DNA of 64,000 bases from Treponema denticola (GTDB lineage: Bacteria; Spirochaetota; Spirochaetia; Treponematales; Treponemataceae): assembly GCF_024181645.1 (NCBI RefSeq), contig NZ_CP058624.1, positions 2,718,313-2,782,312 of the forward strand, given 5' to 3'. The notes beneath the pieces are model-generated. The model was not told the origin of the DNA and ran no database searches. It saw nothing but the letters and a program-made list of their open reading frames with translations. Shown one piece after another: positions 9,212-18,260 of this stretch (positions are counted from its first letter, which is position 1; every line of letters begins with the position of its first letter). The position numbers and the translations under genes were made by a program.

Positions 9212-10453
9212 ATGATTTTATTTATAAGTGACAGTATTTTTTCTTCTACGGAAAAAAAGGACGAAAACTTTGATAAGGCCTTTGCCGGCTACATTATTGT
9301 AGAAGACGGGCTCATTCAAAAGGTTGGTAAGGGAGAAGCTCCCGAAAGTTTAAAAAGCCAAGCCGAAAAAATAATAGATGCACGTGGAAAGACTATTACG
9401 GCAGGACTTGTCGATGCTCACACCCACTTGGTACACGGCGGTTCACGCGAGCATGAGCTTGCAATGAAACTTGCAGGAAAAACTTATCTTGAAATCCACG
9501 CAAGCGGCGGCGGTATTTTCAGCACCGTAAGAGCTACCAGAGCAGCTTCAAAAGAAGAGTTAACGCAAAAAGCTTTGACTAGCCTTGACCGAATGCTTAT
9601 TCACGGTACAACCACCGCCGAATCAAAAAGCGGTTACGGCCTCGACATGGAAACCGAAATTAAATGTCTTGAGATAAATTCTTATCTGAATAAAAATCAC
9701 CCAATCGATATTGTTTCGACCTATATGGGTGCTCATGCAACTCCGCCCGAATTTAAGGACAACAAGGAAGGCTATATCAAGTTTATGATAGAAGAGGTTA
9801 TGCCCGAGGTTAAAAAACGCGGTTTAGCGGAATTCTCTGATGCCTTTTGTGAAGACAAGATTTTTTCCGTAGAAGAAACCGAAAGAATAATGAAGGCCGC
9901 TGCCGATCTAGGTTTTAAACTGAAACTTCATGCCGACGAGATTATTCCCTTAAAGGGAGCGGAGCTTGCAGCAAAGATGAATGCTCACTCAGCCGAGCAC
10001 TTGATGGCTATATCCGATGAGGGCATTACGGCTCTTGCAAAATCCGGAACGGTTGCCGTTCTTCTGCCTGCAACTTCATTCTTTTTGATGTCGCCTATTT
10101 ATGCTCCTGCAAAAAAGATGATTGAAGAAGGCGTAAGGGTCGCCCTTGCAACCGATTACAACCCCGGAAGCAGCCCGACAGAAAACCTGCAAATGGCAAT
10201 GTGGGCAGCCTGTTACAAGATGAAACTTTTGCCTGCACAAATTTTACGCGGCGTTACAATCAATGCGGCTTATGCGATAGCTCGTGAAAAAACTATAGGC
10301 AGCATCGAAGAAGGGAAACAGGCTGACCTTGTTATCTTTGATGCCCCGAATATAGATTTCCTTGTTTATCACTTCGGCGTAAATTCCGCCGCTCAGGTTT
10401 GGAAAAAGGGAAAGCTTGTTGCCGAAAAGGGCAGGCCTGTTTACAATAACTAA
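9212..10453 (+). CDS. hutI: Imidazolonepropionase (histidine degradation)
   Basis: Hydrolyses 4-imidazolone-5-propanoate to N-formimino-glutamate, the third step of histidine breakdown, in the cytosol. 413 residues, normal for the family. The metal site DAHTHLVHGG (residues about 68-77) is followed by SREHE, the substrate loop GTTTAESKSGYGL, later KLHADE and AEHL, and the amidohydrolase aspartate region ATDYNPGSSP. GGAGG precedes the ATG by 7 bases. The cyclodeaminase follows 68 bases later, consistent with one hut/folate unit. HutH and HutU are not in the window. Confidence 0.96.
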   Translation: MILFISDSIFSSTEKKDENFDKAFAGYIIVEDGLIQKVGKGEAPESLKSQAEKIIDARGKTITAGLVDAHTHLVHGGSREHELAMKLAGKTYLEIHASGGGIFSTVRATRAASKEELTQKALTSLDRMLIHGTTTAESKSGYGLDMETEIKCLEINSYLNKNHPIDIVSTYMGAHATPPEFKDNKEGYIKFMIEEVMPEVKKRGLAEFSDAFCEDKIFSVEETERIMKAAADLGFKLKLHADEIIPLKGAELAAKMNAHSAEHLMAISDEGITALAKSGTVAVLLPATSFFLMSPIYAPAKKMIEEGVRVALATDYNPGSSPTENLQMAMWAACYKMKLLPAQILRGVTINAAYAIAREKTIGSIEEGKQADLVIFDAPNIDFLVYHFGVNSAAQVWKKGKLVAEKGRPVYNN

Positions 10454-10521
10454 ATTTTTTAGTTGTAATACTTGAAGTTAATTAATTTGAATAAAAATAA
10501 TTTGAAAATAGGAGATATTTT

Positions 10522-11163
10522 ATGGAATTAGTAAAGATGACGGTAAGTGCCTTTGTTGACGAAACAGCCAGCGATTCACCTGCTCCCGGAGGCGGCTCCG
10601 TTTCTGCCTTGGCAGGTTCACTCGCCTCGGCCCTCGGTCAGATGGTTATCCGCTTGACAACAGGAAAAAAAGCCTTTGCTTCTCTTGATGAAAAAACTCA
10701 AGAAGAATTTAAGGCCCAGCTCCCGAAATTAGAAAAGGCTCAAAAACGCTTGGTCGAAATCATTGATGAAGACACACAGGCCTTTAACGCCTTTATGGAA
10801 GCTCTAAAGCTGCCCAAGGACACCGATGAGCAAAAGGCAAAACGCAGCAAAGCTATGTCCGATGCTACTGTCGTGGCAATGCAGGTTCCGCTTGAAACAG
10901 CTAAGACCTGTTTGGATGTACTTCGCTTTTTACCCATTGTTGCTCTTCACGGAAACAAAAATGCCACGTCCGATGCCGGTGTTGCAGCTCTTAATGCCCG
11001 CTCCGGTCTGGAAGGTGCTATCTTAAACGTTAAGATAAATCTAGGCGGTATCGATGACGCTCCCCTCTGCGAAAAAACAAGGGCGGAGTGCAATAAGATG
11101 CTTGAAGAAGGCGAAAAGCTAAAGACCGAAATTTTAAAAACAATCTATTCTAAGATTGAATAG
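10522..11163 (+). CDS. fchA: Formimidoyltetrahydrofolate cyclodeaminase, stand-alone
   Basis: Converts 5-formimino-THF to 5,10-methenyl-THF and ammonia. 213 residues, matching the C-terminal cyclodeaminase half of bifunctional FTCD as a separate protein. The glycine-rich motif SPAPGGGSVSALAG sits at residues 18-31, followed by a helical core with LEGAILNVKINLGGIDD. With hutI just upstream it handles the formimino group of histidine; the methenyl-THF can go to FolD and Fhs, encoded at 46.9 and 41.3 kb. A terminator-like hairpin follows at 11201. Confidence 0.93.
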   Translation: MELVKMTVSAFVDETASDSPAPGGGSVSALAGSLASALGQMVIRLTTGKKAFASLDEKTQEEFKAQLPKLEKAQKRLVEIIDEDTQAFNAFMEALKLPKDTDEQKAKRSKAMSDATVVAMQVPLETAKTCLDVLRFLPIVALHGNKNATSDAGVAALNARSGLEGAILNVKINLGGIDDAPLCEKTRAECNKMLEEGEKLKTEILKTIYSKIE

Positions 11164-11200
11164 GTTTAAAGTTTCACGAAATTTAGCTTTAACCTAAATA

Positions 11201-11235
11201 AAAAAGGCAAGCTTCAAAAAGAAGCCTGCCTTTTT
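11201..11235. terminator. Rho-independent terminator after the hut/folate genes
   Basis: A 15-bp stem with one A/C mismatch (arms 11201-11215 and 11221-11235) and a five-A loop. The A run on the left and T run on the right allow it to work in both directions, serving fchA on plus and the TPR gene on minus. Confidence 0.8.
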
Positions 11236-11269
11236 GAAGCAAAATAATGATATAGAATGAAGTCTAAAT

Positions 11270-11371
11270 TTATACGAACTTGACATAATAAATTAGTCTA
11301 AGAGCTGCTTCCCAGCCCTTAGCTTTAAAGCCGGTAAGAACAGCTGTTTCTACCTCCAAATTATTTCCCAT
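11270..11371 (-). CDS. Possible 33-residue peptide overlapping the end of the TPR gene
   Basis: The ATG overlaps the last codons of the TPR gene in another frame (TATGGGAAATAA), an arrangement typical of translational coupling. The peptide ends at 11270 just before the shared terminator. It is mixed charged and hydrophobic (WEAALRLIYY near the C-terminus) and matches nothing I recognise. It could be chance. Confidence 0.3.
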   Translation of the reverse strand: MGNNLEVETAVLTGFKAKGWEAALRLIYYVKFV

Positions 11372-13244
11372 AGGCCTTTTCCAAGAATTCGGCAGCATGT
11401 TTGTTTTTAGGTTCTTTTTCCAATATGTATTGAAAAGTTTTTATTGCCTCTTCTTTCTTTTTTAGGCGCATTTGAAGGATGCCTTTGATGAGCATGGAAT
11501 CGGTCTTAATGCCGAACATTTTTTCGGCAGCTTTTAAAAGATCGAGGGCGACTTTTGTTTGCCCCATTTTATCAAGACAGAAGACGAGGTTGTGTAATAA
11601 AAGTCTTTCTTCCGGTTTAGCCCTAAGCATCTTTCTATAAAGAATAGCGGCTTTTTGGTATTGTCCTGCCTTTCTTCGGAACAAAGCAAGCTCGGGATCA
11701 AAATTAACTTTTTTGCCTTGGCTCATTAAAATTTCAAGCTGATTGCCGGCATCTTCCCAACGTTCACATTTTTCCAAAAATAGTACATAGTCCCGTCTTA
11801 TGTAGATATTCTTTCCCCATTCATTTAGATAGGCTCCATAAGCTTCATCAGCTTCCTTATGTAACTGTAAATTTTCGTAAGAGGCGATAATTCCTATTTT
11901 AGCTTCTTCATCTTTTTCATTGATGCTCAAAGCCCTTTCATACCAGCCGAGGGCAAGGTCGGGCATGTTCAGTTTTATGTAGCAGCAGCCCATCGCATTA
12001 AAAATAGCCGAATCGGCTCTTCCGTTTTGAATAAGAGCTTGAAGATGAGGCAATACCTCTTCGGGGGGATTATCGATATGGGCAGCGGTAATTATTTTAT
12101 AATAATAAATATCGTTCGCATCGCAAACACCGCTTGCTTCGGCCCGCAGAATTTCGGCACTAAGCTCCTCCCAGCGGTATGCTTCTTGGAGGGCAAGCAT
12201 TATGCCGTAATGCGGATAAGGATTTTCAGGTTCGTGTTCAATTGCGCACTTATAATGTCCCAAGGCTGTGTTGGTATTGCCCATCGAACGCTGAGCTTCG
12301 GCAGCGAGGAGGCGTATTTCGGCATCGCTTCCAAAGGTTTTAATAAAGATACGGGCAGCAACGGCAGCTCTTGAGTAATCGCCCCGCTCCATATGTTTTT
12401 TAATAACGCCCATTGCAAAAAAGCGATCCGAAACTCCGTCATCGGGAATCTCAATACCAAGCTTTGCAAAATCTTCGGCCGCTCCGGCAGCATCGCCCAG
12501 CTGCATCTTGATCATTGCAGGGTACCATTTTAGCGCCGGATCATCTGGCTCGAATTCGCAAGCCGCTTCGTATTGGCCTAGGGCCTCCGGAAGATAGCCT
12601 TCCATTTTTAGGGCGTGAGCAAGATAGAGGCGCGGAGCAACTCCGTCTATGCCGTTTTTTATTGCAAAGCTGAACATTTGGCGAGCCATATCTGCATTGC
12701 CGTTTCTTAATTCATAAATTCCTTCAACAAAAAGAGAATTTAAATATCCGGCATTCAGCTTTGTATCCGAAGGAGCAAACTTTAAGGCTTCTTCAAAGGT
12801 TTCTCTGGCAAGACGCGGTTTTTTCCATTTTAGATAGGCCGAACCTAGCATTGCTCTTGTTTCAAGAGGATGGGGATTTAGCTTTAAGCTTTTTTCAAGA
12901 CAATAAACAGCTCTGTCATACTGCCCTGCCGCCAAATAGGAACGGCCCAAAAAAAAGAAACCCATAGGAAGACCCGTACTATTTGCGGACGAGTCCGATG
13001 AGCATCTTTTAACATAGGCCTTACCATAGGCTATTGATCTGCCGTAATTGTTTACGGCAGCCCATGCCCTTGAAAGGTATAAATATATTTCGGGATTTCC
13101 CTTTTTTTCGCCGTAAAAGGGAGAAGATACTTCGGCTAAGCCTTCTGCGGCTAAGTTTTCTAAAATTAAAATTGAAGTCTTATAGTCGCGTTTTTTTCCG
13201 GCTTCAATAGCTTCATTTATAAGCGCATTTACAGACTTAGCCAT
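11361..13244 (-). CDS. TPR-repeat protein
   Basis: 627 residues made almost wholly of tetratricopeptide repeats, for example AVYCLEKSLKLNPHPLETRAM and AIKTFQYILEKEPKN near the C-terminus. There is no signal peptide or membrane segment, so it is probably a cytosolic scaffold. TPR arrays bind partner proteins; the partner is unknown. It starts 4 bases after the pta stop and is very likely co-transcribed with it. A possible small peptide overlaps its 3' end. Confidence 0.85.
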   Translation of the reverse strand: MAKSVNALINEAIEAGKKRDYKTSILILENLAAEGLAEVSSPFYGEKKGNPEIYLYLSRAWAAVNNYGRSIAYGKAYVKRCSSDSSANSTGLPMGFFFLGRSYLAAGQYDRAVYCLEKSLKLNPHPLETRAMLGSAYLKWKKPRLARETFEEALKFAPSDTKLNAGYLNSLFVEGIYELRNGNADMARQMFSFAIKNGIDGVAPRLYLAHALKMEGYLPEALGQYEAACEFEPDDPALKWYPAMIKMQLGDAAGAAEDFAKLGIEIPDDGVSDRFFAMGVIKKHMERGDYSRAAVAARIFIKTFGSDAEIRLLAAEAQRSMGNTNTALGHYKCAIEHEPENPYPHYGIMLALQEAYRWEELSAEILRAEASGVCDANDIYYYKIITAAHIDNPPEEVLPHLQALIQNGRADSAIFNAMGCCYIKLNMPDLALGWYERALSINEKDEEAKIGIIASYENLQLHKEADEAYGAYLNEWGKNIYIRRDYVLFLEKCERWEDAGNQLEILMSQGKKVNFDPELALFRRKAGQYQKAAILYRKMLRAKPEERLLLHNLVFCLDKMGQTKVALDLLKAAEKMFGIKTDSMLIKGILQMRLKKKEEAIKTFQYILEKEPKNKHAAEFLEKAYGK

Positions 13245-13248
13245 AAGT

Positions 13249-14256
13249 TTATTTTCTTCCGGCTTGAACCAAGGTTACAGCCGAGGTGGTGATTATGTCG
13301 TCTACCGAGCAGCCTCTGGAAAGGTCGGATATGGGCTTTGCAAAGCCTTGGAGGAAGGGCCCGAGGGCCTCTGCTCCTGCAATCCTCTGTACCAGTTTAT
13401 ATCCTATGTTTCCGGCTCCGAGGTCGGGGAAGATAAGGGTATTGGCCTGTCCTTTTACGGGAGAGTCGGCGGCTTTCTTTTGCATAACGGAAGGAACAAT
13501 GGCGCAGTCCAACTGGATTTCTCCGTCAAAGACAAAATCGGGTTTTCTTTCCTGTAAGATTTTTACGGCTTCGCGGACGCGTAAAATATTTTCATCTTTG
13601 TCGCCGCCCGAGCCCTTGGTAGAAAAGGATAGCATTGCAACAATCGGCTCAACCCCGGCAAAGGTTCGGCAGCTCATAGCTGCGGAGCAGGCAATGTCGG
13701 CCAACTGTTCCGAACTGGGAGTCGGAATTACGGCACAGTCCGAAAAGATAAAGACTCCGTTTGCTCCGAGTTTAGGATTTTTTGTATCCATCAAAAAGCA
13801 AGAAGAAGCGGTTTTCATTCCCGGAAGAGTTCCGATAACTTTTAAACCTGCACGGAGTACATCGGCTGTTGTGTTTAAGGCTCCTGCAACCATTGCATCC
13901 GCCTTATCTTGAACCAACATCATTGCTGCGAAGCCCAGCTCCGCACTCATTTCTATTTTAGCCTGTTCAAGGGTCATACCCTTGGCCTTTCTTTTTTCGT
14001 AATAGCTTTCGGCAAAGGAGTCGAGCCATTCCGATTTTTTCGGATCGATTATCTTGATTCCGTCAAGCTTTACCCCTGCCTTAGAAGCCGCTGCAGAAAC
14101 AGCATCATCGGAACCGATTAAAAAAAGCTCCGATACCAATTTTTCGTCTACGATAGATCGGGCTGCTTTGAGAGTCCTTTCTTCAGTACCTTCAGGTAAA
14201 ACAAGGCGGTTAGCATACATCTTTGCCTTTCTTTTCATTTCATCTACAAAACTCAT
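13249..14256 (-). CDS. pta: Phosphate acetyltransferase
   Basis: Interconverts acetyl-CoA and acetyl phosphate in the acetate fermentation route. 335 residues, the short Pta form without the N-terminal DRTGG domain. Supporting motifs are LVLPEGTEERTLKAA near the start, DAMVAGALNTTADVLRAGL, GVFIFSDCAVIPTPSS, and the C-terminal GQANTLIFPDLGAGNIGYK. The ATG is preceded by an SD (AAGGAG). It heads a probable two-gene operon with the TPR protein. Acetate kinase is not in the window. Confidence 0.95.
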   Translation of the reverse strand: MSFVDEMKRKAKMYANRLVLPEGTEERTLKAARSIVDEKLVSELFLIGSDDAVSAAASKAGVKLDGIKIIDPKKSEWLDSFAESYYEKRKAKGMTLEQAKIEMSAELGFAAMMLVQDKADAMVAGALNTTADVLRAGLKVIGTLPGMKTASSCFLMDTKNPKLGANGVFIFSDCAVIPTPSSEQLADIACSAAMSCRTFAGVEPIVAMLSFSTKGSGGDKDENILRVREAVKILQERKPDFVFDGEIQLDCAIVPSVMQKKAADSPVKGQANTLIFPDLGAGNIGYKLVQRIAGAEALGPFLQGFAKPISDLSRGCSVDDIITTSAVTLVQAGRK

Positions 14257-14378
14257 AATTTTTTCTCCTTAATCTTTTCCGTATGTTTAAATTGGACTAA
14301 CAATTTTTACTTACATCGTATTTTAGCACTTTTCAATATTTATGTCTAGCAAAGCATTTATCCAAAAGATAAGCTTTT

Positions 14379-15458
14379 TTAAGTTTCAAGTTCCAAACTA
14401 ACTTCGCCCGAAATTAACTCATCTTTTTTGCCGTCATCGGTTTCTATGATAAGATGCCCTAAATCGCTGATTCCCAAAACCAAGGCTTCATAAGGGGTAT
14501 CGGCAAAGGGCAGAACCCTTACCTTTTTTCCCGTAAGGAGGGAGAGGCTTTTATATTCTTCCATTAAGCTTTCTTGAGAATGCAGACCGTAGAGGGCTTC
14601 AATCAGGCTCGATATAATTGAAGAAGCTAAAACATTCCGGTTGAGGGAAGGCGCTTCGGCTTCACTAAAAGATGAGCCGGTTTCATTAAAAAGTTTGCCG
14701 GCTTCGGTAAAGAGAGCGCCGGCCTTGTTTTTTATTTCCGGAGGAAAATTAGACTCTTTTACATTGAGGCCTATGCCGATAATTACGGCCTGCACTGAGG
14801 AAGTTTCCATATCGATAATTCCCTCGCTTAAAATGCCGCAGATTTTTTTTCCGTTAAGATAAATATCGTTTACCCACTTAATTTGCGGAGTAAAACCAAG
14901 AGCCTTTAAGCAGCGGCAGATAACCGTTGCCGAAATTGCCGTGTAAAGAGCGGAAGCGGGTACTTCCTTTTCAGTCCTTGCCGGAATTGAGGGGCAAAAA
15001 ATCAGACTAAAATATAACCCCGCTCCTCTTGGCGAATAAAAACTGCGTGAAAAGCGGCCTCTCCCGGCACTTTGATGCTCGGCAAAAAGAACCGTTCCGT
15101 GAAGGGACTCGGCTCTGCTTGAAGAATTTAAACGCCTTTTTGCCTCGGTATTAGTGGAATCTATTGTCTTAAAAACTTCAACCTTCCCCTTGCAAATAGA
15201 TTGAGCAAAGGCAGATAGGTTCTTTTCAATTAAAAAAGCATTCAGCACATCTGAAGAGGATTTTAGAATATAGCCCTTGTTTTTTCCGCCTTCAATTTTA
15301 TAACCTTCATCCCTTAGCTTTTGCACAGCCTTCCAGACGGAAACCCTCGAAAGGCCTAAGTGCAAAGCCGCTTCTTCGCCCGAAAGGGGGCTTCCGTTTT
15401 GTTCTATAAGCATATCCAAAAGGATATCACTCGTTGTCCTTGATATAAGTTCTCCCAT
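14379..15458 (-). CDS. birA: Biotin--[acetyl-CoA-carboxylase] ligase with HTH repressor domain
   Basis: Attaches biotin to carboxylase carrier proteins and may repress biotin genes. 359 residues. A winged HTH occupies residues 1-65 (LGLSRVSVWKAVQKLRDEGY). The ligase core has the biotin loop GRGRFSR, then KWVNDIYLNGKKICGILSE, and a C-terminal SH3-like domain. An extra segment of about 25 residues, built of near-repeats (ALFTEAGKLFNETGSSFSEA), interrupts the region after GIGLNVKES and is not typical of BirA. The gene stands alone and divergent from the acyl-CoA synthetase. Confidence 0.93.
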   Translation of the reverse strand: MGELISRTTSDILLDMLIEQNGSPLSGEEAALHLGLSRVSVWKAVQKLRDEGYKIEGGKNKGYILKSSSDVLNAFLIEKNLSAFAQSICKGKVEVFKTIDSTNTEAKRRLNSSSRAESLHGTVLFAEHQSAGRGRFSRSFYSPRGAGLYFSLIFCPSIPARTEKEVPASALYTAISATVICRCLKALGFTPQIKWVNDIYLNGKKICGILSEGIIDMETSSVQAVIIGIGLNVKESNFPPEIKNKAGALFTEAGKLFNETGSSFSEAEAPSLNRNVLASSIISSLIEALYGLHSQESLMEEYKSLSLLTGKKVRVLPFADTPYEALVLGISDLGHLIIETDDGKKDELISGEVSLELET

Positions 15459-15526
15459 AAAAGTCCCTATAAATTCATCAAATGGAATTCTAGCATATTT
15501 TTCATTTTTTTTCTATTGCAACCTTT

Positions 15527-15556
15527 TTGGAACAGCTTTGTCTATAACCTTATAAG
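15527..15556 (+). promoter_or_regulatory. Promoter for the acyl-CoA synthetase, short leader
   Basis: TTGGAA at 15527-15532, an 18-base spacer, and TATAAG at 15551-15556. Only 8 bases separate the -10 from the ATG at 15565, so the transcript may be leaderless or nearly so. Confidence 0.4.
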
Positions 15557-15564
15557 GTAAATCT

Positions 15565-17217
15565 ATGTTTTATAAAGAATATATAAACTATACTGAAAGC
15601 GATGATTGGGAAACCGTACATAATTCTTTTTCAGTCAAAGCTCCCGAGAATTTTAATTTTGCTTATGACATAATAGATAGAATAGCGAAGGAATACCCCG
15701 AAAAGGAGGCTCTCGTCTGGTGCGATGAAACCGAAGAAAGGATTTTTTCGTTCGGAGAATTGGCAAAGCAGATAAATAAAACGGCCAACTTTTTTAAGGC
15801 GATGGGAATAGGAAGAGGCGACACGGTTTTGCTTTTTTTGCGAAGAAGATACGAGTTTTGGTTTGTTCTTCCTGCCCTGCACAAAATAGGGGCAATAGCC
15901 GTTCCCGCAACTGTCCAACTGGCAGCCCACGATATCGAATACCGTATTCAATCAGCCAATATAAAAATGATAATGGCCGTACAAGAAAAAAATTTGCAAG
16001 AAGAAATTCAAAAAGCTGCCGAGTCCGCTTATAATAAGCCCCTTCTTGCCTGGGTTCATGACGAAATGGATGGCTGGATTTCCTTTGATGAACTCGTAAA
16101 AAATATGAGTGATGAGTTCACTCCTCCCCAAGGAGAAGCCTACCCTTGCGGAAAGGACACCGCTCTTTTGTACTTTACCTCAGGCACTTCGGGTAATCCC
16201 AAAATGGTGGAGCATAATTTTTTATATCCGCTTGGGCACATTGCAACCGCAAAATTTTGGCAAAACGTCAAAGAAGGCGGAAGGCATTTAAGCGTTGCCG
16301 AAACAGGCTGGGCAAAGGCCATGTGGGGGAAAATTTACGGTCAATGGCTTTGCGGCTGTGCCGTCTTTGTATACGACATGAAAATGTTTATCCCTAAAAA
16401 CATGCTCGAAAAATTATCAAAATACAGGATAACTTCCTTTTGTGCACCTCCCACCGTTTACAGGTACTTAATCCGCGAAAAAATAGACGATTACGATTTA
16501 TCCTCATTAGAAGAATGTACAACGGCAGGTGAAGCCCTTAGCATGGACATCTTCACTACCTTTAAAGAAAAGACCGGAATAGAACTGCGGGAAGGCTATG
16601 GGCAAACAGAGCTTACCCTCACAACGGGAACCTTCCCCGGCATGAAAATAAAACCCGGCTCGATGGGAAAACCCGCACCCGGCTATGAGATAGATATTAT
16701 CCGCCCCGACGGATCTTCTTGCAAGGCAGGAGAATCGGGAGAAATCATCTTGCGTTTGGATAAAAAGGTTCCTTTCGGAATGTTCGGAGGCTATTATAAA
16801 AATGAAGAAAAAACGGCCGAGGTTTTTAAGGATGGAGTTTACCACACAGGAGACGCCGCCTATAGGGATGAAGACGGTTATTTTTGGTTTGAAAGCCGAA
16901 CCGATGACCTTATAAAAAGCTCCGGTTTCCGTATAAGCCCCTTTGAGGTGGAGTCGGTTCTTCTCCAGCATCCGGCAGTTTTTGAATGTGCGGTAACAGG
17001 CGTGCCCGACCCGAAAAGAGGTCAGGCGGTAAAGGCCTTTGTTGTTTTAAACAAAACCTATCGAGAGAGCCAAGCCTTAGAAAAAGAGCTTATGTTCTTT
17101 GCAAAGAAAAATGCGGCCCTCTACAAGGCCCCGCGTTCTCTCGAATTTGTAGAAACTTTGCCTAAAACCCATAACGGCAAGATAAGCCGAGCTGCAATCA
17201 GAAGCCGAAAGGATTGA
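15565..17217 (+). CDS. Acyl-CoA synthetase (AMP-forming), medium-chain ACSM-like
   Basis: Activates a carboxylic acid to acyl-CoA through an acyl-AMP intermediate. 550 residues, normal length. Motifs in order are the P-loop TSGTSGNPK (about residue 205), EGYGQTE, the hinge YHTGD, SGFRISPFEVE, and the catalytic Lys region HNGKISR near the end. The N-terminus (NYTESDDWETVHNSFSVKAPENFNFAYD) is of the acetate/medium-chain type seen in anaerobes. The substrate is not readable. A promoter lies just upstream. The gene is monocistronic, and the Rpn gene converges 4 bases past its stop. Confidence 0.93.
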   Translation: MFYKEYINYTESDDWETVHNSFSVKAPENFNFAYDIIDRIAKEYPEKEALVWCDETEERIFSFGELAKQINKTANFFKAMGIGRGDTVLLFLRRRYEFWFVLPALHKIGAIAVPATVQLAAHDIEYRIQSANIKMIMAVQEKNLQEEIQKAAESAYNKPLLAWVHDEMDGWISFDELVKNMSDEFTPPQGEAYPCGKDTALLYFTSGTSGNPKMVEHNFLYPLGHIATAKFWQNVKEGGRHLSVAETGWAKAMWGKIYGQWLCGCAVFVYDMKMFIPKNMLEKLSKYRITSFCAPPTVYRYLIREKIDDYDLSSLEECTTAGEALSMDIFTTFKEKTGIELREGYGQTELTLTTGTFPGMKIKPGSMGKPAPGYEIDIIRPDGSSCKAGESGEIILRLDKKVPFGMFGGYYKNEEKTAEVFKDGVYHTGDAAYRDEDGYFWFESRTDDLIKSSGFRISPFEVESVLLQHPAVFECAVTGVPDPKRGQAVKAFVVLNKTYRESQALEKELMFFAKKNAALYKAPRSLEFVETLPKTHNGKISRAAIRSRKD

Positions 17218-17221
17218 TACT

Positions 17222-18076
17222 TTATAAAGCTTCTATTTCTTTTAGGGTTAAACCTGTCGCTTTTATAATAGAATCTGTGCTAAAACCCATTTCAAGCAAA
17301 TTTTTTGCCGTTTCGAGTGATTTTTGGTATGAACCCTCGGCAAAGGCTATTTCCCGTTCTTCTGCCCGTTGTACGGCTATATCTGTTTCATAATCATATT
17401 CGGCTAGTAACATGTTAATTACCTCCTTGGTCTTGCGCTTTAAATATTCACGCAAAATATTATTTTGTATACATTCTTCAACAGCTTTTTCAAAACCTTT
17501 TTGCGGATCTATTTCTTTCCATTTCCTTACCGTTTCTACAAATATACTATATTCCTGCATCATTTTACAGTTTTCCAATATAGGATGACGGTTTTGTTGA
17601 TTTATGTTTATTACTTTAACAGTTAACTCAAGATTAGTTTCCGTTGTCTTTTCTATAAAAGCATCCGATAGTTTCAGTATTTTATCAGAAGGATAGCTTT
17701 CTTCTCCATTGTAAAAGACATAAAACTCTGGAGTTGGAATTTTTAATAGCTTACGGCTGTATTTTTCTTTTGATTCAAATAGAGTTTCATAAAGGCGGCT
17801 GACATATTCAAGGCAGCGCAAAGGCATGTTGGGGTTTATCGTTGATTGATGTTCAGCAAGTACTATTATTTTGTTATCCACGAGGTATGATACATCATTG
17901 TAAAATGTCATATACAAAACTTGATCAAGGCGGATGTTTTTTAAATCTTCCGTAGCTTTAAGTTCCGTTCCGTGTAAAGCATTATAAAGAGATAAAAAAT
18001 TCTCTTTTGCTCTTTCATCTTCGCTGAACAAATCAACAAAAACCGAATCCTTGTATTTTCTGTTTGACGTACTCAT
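17222..18076 (-). CDS. Rpn-family recombination-promoting nuclease / transposase-like protein
   Basis: 284 residues with a PD-(D/E)XK nuclease fold: YKDSVFVDLF near the N-terminus, DQVLYMTFYNDVSYLV, and the active-site strand IIVLAEHQSTINPNMPLR (E75, Q77). Family members related to E. coli RpnA cut DNA and raise RecA-independent recombination. The C-terminus has an alanine- and glutamate-rich helix and a small helix-turn-helix-like tail (GLTLKEIEAL) that recurs in the second Rpn gene at 54.7 kb. The ATG at 18076 is chosen for its GAGG SD; the frame is open 20 codons further up. Host gene or domesticated mobile element cannot be told. Confidence 0.85.
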   Translation of the reverse strand: MSTSNRKYKDSVFVDLFSEDERAKENFLSLYNALHGTELKATEDLKNIRLDQVLYMTFYNDVSYLVDNKIIVLAEHQSTINPNMPLRCLEYVSRLYETLFESKEKYSRKLLKIPTPEFYVFYNGEESYPSDKILKLSDAFIEKTTETNLELTVKVININQQNRHPILENCKMMQEYSIFVETVRKWKEIDPQKGFEKAVEECIQNNILREYLKRKTKEVINMLLAEYDYETDIAVQRAEEREIAFAEGSYQKSLETAKNLLEMGFSTDSIIKATGLTLKEIEAL

Positions 18077-18260
18077 AGCCGTTTCCTCACTGATTTTATT
18101 ATAACATAGATTGGCAAGTTTTGTAAGAGAATACATTTTTATTGCAAAATTGATTTCCGCGGCTTCAGAAAAACCGGCCTTGACACACAGGCCGAAAGCA
18201 AGTAGACTTTGTTCTATAAAAGTTGTTATGTAGACAGACTGACATAAAAAAGGAGTTTAT

